Shown here piece by piece: positions 1 to 5,708 of a stretch of DNA of 6,401 nucleotides (the stretch's first letter is position 1; every line of letters begins with the position of its first letter). The notes under the pieces were generated by a model. It saw nothing but the letters and a program-made list of their open reading frames with translations. It was not told the origin of the DNA and did no database searches. The translations under genes and the position numbers were made by a program. The stretch covers positions 1-6,401 of the forward strand of contig JAEXGX010000239.1 of assembly GCA_023450535.1 (NCBI GenBank), in the 5' to 3' direction. Origin of the DNA: Pseudomonadota bacterium. GTDB lineage: Bacteria > Desulfobacterota > Desulfovibrionia > Desulfovibrionales > Desulfovibrionaceae.

Positions 1-81
1 AGTATTAATCGTTGGAATCGGCCGGAGGCGTGAGATTTGCTCTTTTCCATCCATCGCCGTATCTCATTACCTTTGGTTCTG

Positions 82-115
82 TTTTTCATCTATAGATGAA
101 AAAATCTATAGATGA
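82..115. repeat. AT-rich 22-bp palindrome with a second copy of its core
   Basis: Positions 82-103 form a perfect 22-bp palindrome: the core CATCTATAGATG is flanked by five T on the left and five A on the right. The core ATCTATAGAT (88-97) recurs at 104-113, one and a half helical turns downstream. A shorter echo, ATAGATGAAA, occurs at 92-101 and again at 271-280, bracketing the hairpin cluster in between. Such symmetry fits a dimeric protein binding site, a transcription stop for either strand, or the edge of a small non-coding element. The sequence alone does not decide between these. Confidence 0.6.
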
Positions 116-132
116 GGCTGTTGAAAAAGTCC
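116..132. other. Sequence resembling an insertion-element end
   Basis: The 17 bases GGCTGTTGAAAAAGTCC resemble, from memory, the outer inverted-repeat ends of several insertion-sequence and miniature transposon families. No matching inverted copy and no transposase coding sequence is visible in the window. It may be one end of a decayed or non-autonomous element, or a coincidence. It lies between the AT-rich palindrome and the GC-rich hairpins, which would fit an element boundary. Confidence 0.25.
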
Positions 133-157
133 TTGAGGGGGCTTCTCGCCCCCTCAA
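133..157 (-). terminator. Possible terminator hairpin downstream of msrBA
   Basis: TTGAGGGGGC (133-142) and GCCCCCTCAA (148-157) form a perfect 10-bp stem with a five-base loop. Read on the minus strand, the direction of the methionine sulfoxide reductase gene, the stem is followed by GGAC and then five T. The T run is delayed by four bases, so this is a plausible rather than textbook intrinsic terminator. On the plus strand no T run follows. Confidence 0.5.
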
Positions 158-184
158 ACTCCCCTTGGCACCTGCCCGAAAGGG

Positions 185-236
185 TGACGGGCTTGCCCGT
201 CATTTCCCTGAGCCGCAAAGCGGGTTAGGGAAATGA
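185..236. repeat. Two adjoining hairpins in the gap downstream of msrBA
   Basis: TGACGGGC and GCCCGTCA (185-192 and 195-202) pair perfectly around a two-base centre. TCATTTCCCT (200-209) and AGGGAAATGA (227-236) pair perfectly and enclose a smaller CCGC/GCGG stem (213-216 with 220-223). The two structures share bases 200-202, so at the junction they compete. With the 133-157 hairpin they make three strong stems in about 105 bases, reminiscent of REP-like intergenic repeats. No coding sequence was seen in 1-295; this cluster and the neighbouring palindrome are its only recognisable content. Confidence 0.55.
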
Positions 237-295
237 TGAGGCCTGGGGTAACGCCCAACATTCTGAACGCATAGATGAAATATGTTCTACAGAGT

Positions 296-1423
296 TTAAC
301 GCGGCCGCTCAAAACGAGGCACCCGGATATGGCAGGCTCCGCGCCCGGTACGGGCGGCAAAGTCCTGATGGTAGTCTTCGGCCGGATAAAAGTTTGTAAA
401 CGGCACAAGCTGTGTGGCAACATCGTAGCCTAGTTCACGCAGGCGGGCGATCAGGGTTTCCGCAGTGCGTTTCTGCGCTTCATCGGTATAGAAAATGGCG
501 GAACGGTATTGCGTGCCCACGTCCGGCCCTTGCCGGTTCACCTGAGTGGGATCGTGAACTTCAAAAAAAACGCGAGCCAGCTTTTCAAAGGAGGTTCGTG
601 CCGGGTCAAAATTTACGCGTACGGTTTCGGCGTGCCCGGTACACCCGCTGCTCACCTGTTCATAGCTGGGAGATGCAGAACTGCCCCCGGCATAGCCGGA
701 TACAGCATCGCATACGCCTTCAGTTTTGGAAAAGGCGTCTTCCACACCCCAGAAACAGCCTCCGGCAAAATAGGCCACGCCGGAACAGGGTGAGGCCGAA
801 GAGTTCGTACCATCAGCCTGTTCCCGGTTAGCGCTTCCTTCTTCGGACATTTTTGCACCGGGCATGGCCTGCCCTTCCGGAATCAACGTCAGAGAAAGGG
901 AATTGACGCAATGCCGGGTATTTTTTTTGGTAAAATGTTCTCCTTCGAAAACATGCCCGAGGTGTGCCCCGCATGTTGTGCAGGTGATTTCCGTACGCTG
1001 TCCGTCGGCGTCGGGTGTGCGCCGCACTGCGCCGGGGATCTCATCGTCAAAGCTGGGCCAGCCGCAGCCGGAGTCGAACTTGTCCTCGGATTTATATAAC
1101 GGTGCACCGCAGCTACGGCATACGTATGTTCCCGGAGCCTTTTCCTTCCAATAGCGACCAGAGAACGGCATCTCCGTCCCTTTATGGATGAGAACCCGCT
1201 CTTCTTCTGCTGTGAGGGGCGGCATGGGGGATTGATTGAACATGTGCGTGGTATCGTTTTTGCCGGGCAGACTCATGACGTGCTCCCTGGTTGGCTGTTT
1301 TGAAATGATGGAAATGTTTTCCGCCCCGGCCACAAGGCGCGGTGCAAGCAGGGCTGTAAACAGAAAAGCAAGGAGCAGGACGGTATGGGAAAAGATTGAA
1401 TATCGTTCGGGCAGGGTGGACAT
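296..1423 (-). CDS. msrBA: Exported bifunctional methionine sulfoxide reductase, MsrB-MsrA fusion
   Basis: This 375-residue enzyme reduces both stereoisomers of methionine sulfoxide, MsrA acting on S and MsrB on R. Residues 1-34 look like a signal peptide: a hydrophobic stretch from about 14 to 32 ends in VAGA, so the mature protein should be periplasmic. The MsrB domain spans about 66-182. It has two zinc-type CxxC pairs (102/105 and 148/151), the GCGWPSF motif (119-125) and a catalytic-type Cys172 in RHCVNS. A polar linker (about 183-213) leads to MsrA (about 215-370), with catalytic Cys223 in GGCFWG, GYAGG (243-247), TGHAE (262-266) and GTQYRSAIFY (303-312). Cys364 near the C-terminus is a likely resolving cysteine. 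No thioredoxin domain is attached, so an external reductant is needed. The ATG at 1423 is supported by an AAGGGAG ribosome site six bases upstream. The gene stands alone and diverges from the gene at 1592. The family call is secure; the periplasmic location is inferred. Confidence 0.95.
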   Translation of the reverse strand: MSTLPERYSIFSHTVLLLAFLFTALLAPRLVAGAENISIISKQPTREHVMSLPGKNDTTHMFNQSPMPPLTAEEERVLIHKGTEMPFSGRYWKEKAPGTYVCRSCGAPLYKSEDKFDSGCGWPSFDDEIPGAVRRTPDADGQRTEITCTTCGAHLGHVFEGEHFTKKNTRHCVNSLSLTLIPEGQAMPGAKMSEEGSANREQADGTNSSASPCSGVAYFAGGCFWGVEDAFSKTEGVCDAVSGYAGGSSASPSYEQVSSGCTGHAETVRVNFDPARTSFEKLARVFFEVHDPTQVNRQGPDVGTQYRSAIFYTDEAQKRTAETLIARLRELGYDVATQLVPFTNFYPAEDYHQDFAARTGRGACHIRVPRFERPR

Positions 1424-1555
1424 ATGTTGCTCCCTTGTTTTGTCATGTTAAGCCGGGAGAAGGGCAAGACAAGAGCGGTGGCATGATTTTTCGTCCTGCC
1501 GGCCGCTGGTGTTTCCGAATTGGGTTGATTATGATGGAAAGGAGCGTTGAGCGGG

Positions 1556-1569
1556 TTTCAACGTTGAAA
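1556..1569. promoter_or_regulatory. Perfect 14-bp palindrome, candidate operator
   Basis: TTTCAACGTTGAAA is its own reverse complement. It lies 23 bases before the ATG at 1592, in the 168-base divergent gap between msrBA and the small hypothetical gene. A weak plus-strand promoter can be drawn around it (TTGAGC 1547-1552, 17-base spacer, TACTCT 1570-1575), which would put the palindrome between the -35 and -10 boxes, a typical repressor position. The -10 match is poor, so the promoter is tentative. The symmetry is certain; the function is inferred. Confidence 0.4.
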
Positions 1570-1591
1570 TACTCTGCTATGAGGTAATTCC

Positions 1592-1963
1592 ATGGAAAAT
1601 AAATTTGTTAAATGGTTGGATGTTCGCTGTGCTGATATCACAGAGCTGGAAGCGGAAGGGAAAGCGCTGCGCGAGGCGGGTGATGCGGAGGCCTTTCGTG
1701 AGGTCATGCGCAAAAAAGCGGCGCTGTTGGCGGGGATAGCAAAAGAAGGCGATCTGCATGTGGAGGATCTGCCAGAAAAACTGAAAGAAAAGGCGCGTCT
1801 GCGGTTGGCCCGTTTTACCGCGAGTGCGGAAAATGCCCTTGCGTTGGGTTCGGTGTTCTATATGAGCGCCTTGCTTTTTCCTGATAATCATCAGGAAGGG
1901 GAACCCAACGATTTGGAGCTGCTCCGGGATGAAATTCGGGCACAGGTCATGGCGGACATGTAA
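1592..1963 (+). CDS. Small conserved-looking hypothetical protein (123 residues)
   Basis: I cannot assign a function. The protein is soluble, with no signal peptide or membrane segment. It is rich in Glu, Lys, Arg and Ala in a pattern that suggests mostly helices and perhaps a coiled coil over residues 1-75. A more hydrophobic stretch around 86-98 (residues ALALGSVFYMSAL) is followed by FPDNHQEGEPNDLELL, whose acidic and proline-containing composition suggests a loop before a final helix. It has one cysteine, near residue 10. From memory, proteins of this size and flavour occur in Desulfovibrio genomes, but I could not check this. The start is supported by GAGG at 1581-1584, seven bases before the ATG. 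The gene is monocistronic: it diverges from msrBA and ends 30 bases before a strong terminator. Coding is credible because of the ribosome site, the terminator and ordinary codon use. Confidence 0.75.
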   Translation: MENKFVKWLDVRCADITELEAEGKALREAGDAEAFREVMRKKAALLAGIAKEGDLHVEDLPEKLKEKARLRLARFTASAENALALGSVFYMSALLFPDNHQEGEPNDLELLRDEIRAQVMADM

Positions 1964-1988
1964 CATTTTTCTATGGCTCTGTAACTTC

Positions 1989-2023
1989 AAAAACAGGCCG
2001 CCAAAATGGCGGCCTGTTTTTTT
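1989..2023 (+). terminator. Strong rho-independent terminator
   Basis: ACAGGCCGCC (1993-2002) and GGCGGCCTGT (2008-2017) form a perfect GC-rich 10-bp stem with the loop AAAAT, followed by a run of seven T (2017-2023). A run of A precedes the stem, so the stem can extend and the structure could also work in reverse. It ends the transcript of the 123-residue gene and insulates the phosphate operon, whose promoter region starts about ten bases later. Confidence 0.92.
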
Positions 2024-2032
2024 ATGCAGGAT

Positions 2033-2071
2033 TTTACATAGATTTAACAAAGTCAGGCCCGAAGATTTTAT
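2033..2071 (+). promoter_or_regulatory. Candidate Pho box overlapping the pstS promoter
   Basis: TTTACA (2033-2038) and TTAACA (2044-2049) are direct repeats with a five-base spacer, giving an 11-base period. This is the arrangement of PhoP/PhoB-type binding sites, especially the TT(A/T/C)ACA repeats of Firmicutes. A weak third unit, TTATGC, sits in register at 2022-2027. TTAACA also matches a sigma-70 -35 box in five of six positions, and TTTTAT at 2066-2071, 16 bases later, matches a -10 box in four of six. An alternative -10, TATACC at 2082-2087, is possible. The position, right after a terminator and before pstS, suits phosphate-starvation control. The site is predicted by eye only. Confidence 0.45.
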
Positions 2072-2140
2072 CTGAGCATTCTATACCATTCTCACATCCT
2101 GAAGGGATGGAACAACATATCGATTGTAACCAAACAGGAA

Positions 2141-2148
2141 AGAAGGAG
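2141..2148 (+). promoter_or_regulatory. Ribosome binding site that fixes the pstS start
   Basis: AGAAGGAG is a near-ideal Shine-Dalgarno sequence six bases before the ATG at 2155. An in-frame ATG at 2107 lacks a properly spaced site and would put a hydrophilic stretch ahead of the signal peptide, so 2155 is preferred. Confidence 0.85.
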
Positions 2149-2154
2149 AATGAG

Positions 2155-3012
2155 ATGAACAAACTGGGAAAATACGTGCTGGCTTCTTTTGCTCTGGGCT
2201 CCATCGTGCTGAGCGGAGGATTCGCCAGAGCCGCTGATATTACCGTGCTTTCTCGTGAAGACGGCTCCGGTACGCGCGGCGCGTTTATCGAATTGTTCAA
2301 GATGGAAGAGAAAATCGACGGCAAGAAGGTTGATCTGACCACGGACAGCGCAGAAATCACCAATTCTACCTCCGTGATGATGGCCTCCGTGTCCGGCAAC
2401 AAGAACGCCATTGGCTATATTTCTCTGGGATCGCTGAACGATTCCGTCAAGGCGTTGGCAGTGGACGGTGTGATGCCGTCAGCCGAGGGCATCAAGAACG
2501 GCACTTACAAAATTTCCCGCCCCTTCAACCTCGTGCTCAGTTCCAAGGCAGGAAATGTGGCGCAGGATTTTCTCCGTTTCATTCAGAGTAAAGAAGGCCA
2601 GGCCGTGGTGGAAAAGGCCGGTTACATTGGCGTAGGGCAGCCCCAGCCCTATGCCGGAGCCAAGCCTGCGGGGAAGGCCGTGGTCGCAGGTTCCTCGTCC
2701 GTGACGCCGCCTATGGAAAAGCTGAAGGAAGCCTATCTTAGGCTCAACCCCAATGCCACCATCGAAATCCAGATGAGCGACTCCACTACCGGTATGAACG
2801 CCGCGCGTGACGGCATCTGCGATATCGGCATGGCTTCCCGCGAACTCAAGGACAGCGAACTCAAGAATGGTCTCAATCCTGTGGTCATGGCTATGGACGG
2901 CATCGCGGTCATCGTGAACAAGGCCAACCCTGTCAATGGTCTGAGCAGCGAACAGGTCAAGAACGTGTTCACCGGCTCCGTCACCGACTGGTCCGCCTTT
3001 TCCGGCAACTAG
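2155..3012 (+). CDS. pstS: Periplasmic phosphate-binding protein PstS with halves in permuted order
   Basis: This 285-residue protein is the phosphate-capturing component of the Pst ABC transporter. Residues 1-26 form a signal peptide ending in ARA, with no lipobox, so it should be a soluble periplasmic protein. The family motifs are intact, but their order is reversed. ITVLSREDGSGTRGAF (29-44), NAIGYISLGSLNDSVKAL and the NGTYKISRPF region (115-124) are normally the C-terminal half but come first here. A Gly/Pro/Ala-rich linker (about 157-176) follows. Next come AGSSSVTP (178-185), SDSTTG (208-213), DIGMASRELKD (223-233), DGIAVIVNKANPV (248-260) and FTGSVTDW (272-279), normally the N-terminal half. 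The phosphate-contacting loops, SSSVT and DGSGTR, are both present. The protein ends at the point where the standard protein would continue into ITV..REDGSGTR. The reading frame is uninterrupted and there is no leftover half upstream or downstream, so this looks like a circular permutation rather than a broken gene. It heads the operon, 185 bases before pstC. Confidence 0.93.
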   Translation: MNKLGKYVLASFALGSIVLSGGFARAADITVLSREDGSGTRGAFIELFKMEEKIDGKKVDLTTDSAEITNSTSVMMASVSGNKNAIGYISLGSLNDSVKALAVDGVMPSAEGIKNGTYKISRPFNLVLSSKAGNVAQDFLRFIQSKEGQAVVEKAGYIGVGQPQPYAGAKPAGKAVVAGSSSVTPPMEKLKEAYLRLNPNATIEIQMSDSTTGMNAARDGICDIGMASRELKDSELKNGLNPVVMAMDGIAVIVNKANPVNGLSSEQVKNVFTGSVTDWSAFSGN

Positions 3013-3042
3013 GTCTGCCTGCCTCACCGAACTCCCTCATCA

Positions 3043-3116
3043 GGCCGCACTCGCGTTGAGCAAAAGGAAGGAGTGCCGGTGCCCCTTTCTCCCCCCTGTT
3101 CAACGCGAGCGCGGCC
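3043..3116. repeat. Large imperfect inverted repeat between pstS and pstC
   Basis: GGCCGCACTCGCGTTGA (3043-3059) and TCAACGCGAGCGCGGCC (3100-3116) are reverse complements except for one mismatch, giving a 17-bp stem around a 40-base centre. The centre is purine-rich on the left (AAAAGGAAGGAG) and pyrimidine-rich on the right (CCCCTTTCTCCCC), so it could pair partly as well. It starts 31 bases after the pstS stop. No T run follows, so it is not a standard terminator. It may protect the 3' end of the pstS message so that PstS is made in excess over the membrane parts, or be a dispersed intergenic repeat. Confidence 0.7.
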
Positions 3117-3130
3117 CAATGGGGGTAGGG

Positions 3131-3161
3131 AGGTCCGGAGGGGCAGAACCCCTCCGGTTCT
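3131..3161. repeat. Second stem-loop between pstS and pstC
   Basis: CCGGAGGGG (3135-3143) and CCCCTCCGG (3149-3157) form a perfect 9-bp stem with the loop CAGAA; flanking bases extend it with one mismatch and a G-T pair. TTCTAGAGG follows rather than a T run, so efficient intrinsic termination is unlikely. It sits 37 bases before the pstC start. The G-rich arm and neighbouring sequence recall GC-rich intergenic repeats of Desulfovibrio-type genomes (from memory, unverified). Like the preceding stem, it could set the ratio of pstS to the downstream genes. Confidence 0.6.
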
Positions 3162-3197
3162 AGAGGATAGGGCGGTATTCTCCATAAGGAAGCTTTG

Positions 3198-4058
3198 ATG
3201 AAAAATGTTTCGGAATCGGTGATGCATGTGGTGTTCATGCTGACGGCGTGTGCCTCTATCGCGGCAGTGGCCCTCATCTGCATCTTCATGTTTACCGGAG
3301 GCGTACCAGCGCTGCTCAAGATAGGTCTGCCCGACTTTTTGTTTGGCCTGCGCTGGAAGCCGTTCAGTGAACTGTTTGGCATCTTTCCCATGATTGTGGG
3401 CAGTTTTTGCGTCACGGCAGGAGCTCTGGTCATGGGGGTGCCGCTGGGAGTGCTCACAGCGGTATTTCTTGTTTATTTTTGCCCTCGTCTGCTGCGTTCT
3501 CCCCTCAAACAGGTGGTAGACCTCATGGCGGGCATTCCTTCCATTGTCTACGGCTTTTTCGGCCTGGTGGTGCTGGTGCCTCTGATGCAGCATTTCGGAG
3601 GCAGCGGCAAGGGCATCCTGACGGCGTCCATCATTCTTGCGATTATGATTGTACCCACCATAGCCGGAGTGGCCGAAGCGGCCCTGCGGGCAGTACCCGC
3701 ATCCTGGTACGAAGCCTCGCTGGCACTGGGCGCGAGCCACGAGCGCAGTGTCTTTTTCGTCATGATGCCCGGAGCGGCCTCAGGCATACTGGCCGGGGTC
3801 ATTCTGGGCATGGGCCGTGCACTGGGGGAAACCATGGCAGTGATCATGGTGGCCGGAAATCAAGCCGTGCTTCCTTCCGGGCTTATGAGCGGTGTACGTA
3901 CCCTGACTACCAATATTGTGCTGGAAATGGGCTATGCAGCCGACCTTCACCGGGAGGCGCTCATCGCCACGGCCGTGGTACTGTTCGTTTTCATCCTGAT
4001 CATCAACTTGGCCTTTTCCGTAGTAAAGCGCGGCATGCTGCGGAAATTGGGCGCGTGA
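3198..4058 (+). CDS. pstC: Phosphate ABC transporter permease PstC
   Basis: This 286-residue inner-membrane protein pairs with PstA to form the phosphate channel. It has about six hydrophobic segments: near 11-33, 62-94, 110-132, 139-160, 194-220 and 256-275. The family signature AGIPSIVYGFFG lies at 111-122. The cytoplasmic EAA loop that docks onto the ATPase is EASLALGASHERSVFF, starting at 172 and continuing into MPGAASGI. GMGRALGETMAV (205-216) is also typical of the family. The length is usual. I chose the ATG at 3198, with AAGGAAG five bases upstream; a TTG immediately before it in frame is a poorer choice. pstA follows after ten bases. The FGIFPMIVGS region (60-69) looks closer, by memory, to the compact PstC of Clostridia than to the longer gammaproteobacterial form. 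Confidence 0.96.
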   Translation: MKNVSESVMHVVFMLTACASIAAVALICIFMFTGGVPALLKIGLPDFLFGLRWKPFSELFGIFPMIVGSFCVTAGALVMGVPLGVLTAVFLVYFCPRLLRSPLKQVVDLMAGIPSIVYGFFGLVVLVPLMQHFGGSGKGILTASIILAIMIVPTIAGVAEAALRAVPASWYEASLALGASHERSVFFVMMPGAASGILAGVILGMGRALGETMAVIMVAGNQAVLPSGLMSGVRTLTTNIVLEMGYAADLHREALIATAVVLFVFILIINLAFSVVKRGMLRKLGA

Positions 4059-4068
4059 GGGACGGCGT

Positions 4069-4956
4069 ATGACTCAGATTCAAACATGTAATGCAAGCGT
4101 CATGCAGGTGCAATCGCCCCCCCTACGCGCCCAGTTCGACCCGCTTTCTTTCTCTCTGCGGGCGCTGGTATGGCTTGCGGCCCTGCTGGTCGCGAGTGTG
4201 TTTGTATGGTTGGTGGGCTATATTGTGATCAAGGGATTTCCCTATCTTTCTCTCCGTTTGTTCGAGTGGGAGTATTCTTCGGAAAATGTTTCCATGCTGC
4301 CCGCCATTGTCGTTACTGTACTCATGGTCGTGTTGGCGTTGTTGTTCGCCGCTCCCGTGGGGATGGGAGCGGCGATTTATCTTGTGGAATATGCGCGGAG
4401 GGGGAACCGCCTCGTCTCTCTGGTGCGGCTGACCACGGAAAGCCTGGCAGGCATTCCTTCCATTGTTTACGGCCTGTTTGGTTTTCTGCTCTTTGTGGTG
4501 GCCTGCGGCATGGGGTTTTCCATTCTTGGCGGGGCGCTGACCCTGGCTGTCATGGTGTTGCCGATCATCATGCGTACTACGGAAGAGGCGCTCAAATCCG
4601 TACCGGACAACTGGCGCGAAGGGAGTTTCGCACTGGGAGCCGGACGTTTGCGCACAATTTTTTGTGTTGTTCTGCCTGCGGCCGTGCCGGGAATCCTTTC
4701 CGGCGTCATCCTGTCCATCGGACGTATCGTGGGGGAAAGTGCCGCGCTGCTCTACACTGCCGGAACCGTGGCCGCCATGCCGGAAAGTTTATTCTCCTCC
4801 GGGCGCACATTGTCGGTTCATATGTACGCGCTGCTTTCCGAAGGGCTGTATGTCAATGAGGCATATGCCACGGCGCTGGTTCTGCTGATTGTTGTATTGC
4901 TCATTAATTTCGCGTCGAGTGCCGTCGCCGCGCTGCTCGTTCGGGAGCGTTCATGA
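4069..4956 (+). CDS. pstA: Phosphate ABC transporter permease PstA
   Basis: This 295-residue permease is the second half of the phosphate channel. A hydrophilic N-terminus of about 30 residues precedes about six membrane segments (near 31-55, 77-107, 127-147, 151-168, 204-230 and 266-290). Family motifs are AGIPSIVYGLFG (127-138), MRTTEEALKSVPDNWREGSFALGAG (168-192), which contains the ATPase-docking EAA loop, and SGRTLSVHMYALLSEGL (244-260). The last of these is characteristic, to my recollection, of Clostridia-type PstA. The ribosome site before 4069 is weak (GAGGGA overlapping the pstC stop), which suggests translation coupled to pstC. The stop overlaps the pstB start by four bases (ATGA at 4953). 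PstC and PstA are paralogues, and the DNA for their shared GIPSIVYG motif is almost identical. Confidence 0.96.
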   Translation: MTQIQTCNASVMQVQSPPLRAQFDPLSFSLRALVWLAALLVASVFVWLVGYIVIKGFPYLSLRLFEWEYSSENVSMLPAIVVTVLMVVLALLFAAPVGMGAAIYLVEYARRGNRLVSLVRLTTESLAGIPSIVYGLFGFLLFVVACGMGFSILGGALTLAVMVLPIIMRTTEEALKSVPDNWREGSFALGAGRLRTIFCVVLPAAVPGILSGVILSIGRIVGESAALLYTAGTVAAMPESLFSSGRTLSVHMYALLSEGLYVNEAYATALVLLIVVLLINFASSAVAALLVRERS

Positions 4957-5708
4957 ATACATTCGAGATACGGAATCTGAATTTGTGGTACGGGCAATTC
5001 AAAGCCCTTAAAAATATTTTTCTGGACATTCCATCTGGCGCGGTCACCGCCTTTATCGGCCCCTCGGGTTGCGGCAAGTCCACCTTGCTCAAGTGTTTGA
5101 ATCGTATGAACGACCTGGTGGAAGGGTGCCGCATCGAAGGCAATATTCATCTGGACGGAGAGGGACATCCTGATGTGCGGGATATGGATCCCAATATTCT
5201 GCGCCGTCGGGTCGGCATGGTGTTCCAAAAACCCAATCCTTTTCCCATGAGCATTTATGACAATATTGCATACGGACCGCGCACGCACGGTGTGAAATCC
5301 CGCGTCAAACTGGATGAACTCGTGGAGGAATCCTTGCGGGGCGCAGCCCTGTGGGATGAAGTCAAGGACAGGCTGAAAAAGAGTGCGCTGGGGCTTTCCG
5401 GCGGGCAGCAGCAGCGCCTGTGCATCGCGCGTGCACTCGCTGTGGGGCCGGAGGTCTTGCTCATGGATGAACCTACCAGTGCGCTTGATCCCATTTCCAC
5501 TTCGCGGATTGAGGATTTGGTGGGTGAACTGAAGAGCCGTTACACCATTGTCATTGTCACGCACAACATGCAGCAGGCAGTCCGTATTTCAGACAACACC
5601 GCGTTTTTCCTCCTCGGCGAGCTGGTCGAGGTCGGGCAGACCGAGAAAATTTTCTCCCAGCCGCAGGACAAACGCACCGAGGATTACATCACGGGGAGGT
5701 TCGGATGA
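4953..5708 (+). CDS. pstB: Phosphate ABC transporter ATPase PstB
   Basis: This 251-residue cytoplasmic ATPase powers phosphate import by binding the EAA loops of PstC and PstA. All nucleotide-binding motifs are intact: Walker A GPSGCGKST (36-44), Q-loop Gln92 in FQKPNPFPMSIYDN, signature LSGGQQQR (148-155), Walker B VLLMDEP (168-174), D-loop SALD (176-179) and switch His204 in VTHNMQQA. CLNRMNDL (48-55) and the C-terminal TEDYITGRFG are PstB hallmarks. The length is normal. The start overlaps the pstA stop, with GGGAG five bases upstream, and the stop overlaps the phoU start. Codon choice changes near the 3' end: from about 5560 nearly every Glu is GAG and every Val GTC, whereas earlier Glu codons are mainly GAA. 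The C-terminal text TAFFLLGELVE...TEKIF resembles Clostridia PstB in my memory. Confidence 0.97.
   Translation: MNTFEIRNLNLWYGQFKALKNIFLDIPSGAVTAFIGPSGCGKSTLLKCLNRMNDLVEGCRIEGNIHLDGEGHPDVRDMDPNILRRRVGMVFQKPNPFPMSIYDNIAYGPRTHGVKSRVKLDELVEESLRGAALWDEVKDRLKKSALGLSGGQQQRLCIARALAVGPEVLLMDEPTSALDPISTSRIEDLVGELKSRYTIVIVTHNMQQAVRISDNTAFFLLGELVEVGQTEKIFSQPQDKRTEDYITGRFG

Noticed and set aside
88..113. CRISPR-like repeats (two ATCTATAGAT copies)
   Set aside because: There are only two ten-base copies separated by six bases, with no regular array and no cas genes.
300..307. GCGGCCGC at the end of msrBA as a cloning scar
   Set aside because: It encodes normal residues in the C-terminal tail of the protein and no vector sequence is visible; a chance eight-base site in GC-rich DNA is sufficient.
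412..831. Plus-strand frame inside the methionine sulfoxide reductase gene
   Set aside because: It is antisense to a gene with all catalytic motifs intact, and its composition (excess Arg, His, Pro) is typical of a shadow frame.
2107..2154. Earlier in-frame ATG as the pstS start
   Set aside because: It would place 16 mostly hydrophilic residues before the signal peptide and lacks a well-spaced ribosome site, whereas the ATG at 2155 has AGAAGGAG six bases upstream.
2155..3012. PstS as a broken gene, a frameshift or two fused partial genes
   Set aside because: The reading frame is continuous, the signal peptide joins directly to the first domain half, all ligand motifs are present once, and no leftover PstS half lies within the upstream or downstream gaps.
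3131..3161. Intrinsic terminator after pstS
   Set aside because: The stem is strong, but the bases after it (TTCTAGAGG) contain no T run, and the operon clearly continues into pstC.
3024..3740. Long minus-strand frame across the pstS-pstC gap and the start of pstC
   Set aside because: The translation is low in complexity and rich in His, Arg and Gln, which is typical of a wrong-frame reading, and it overlaps the well-identified pstC.
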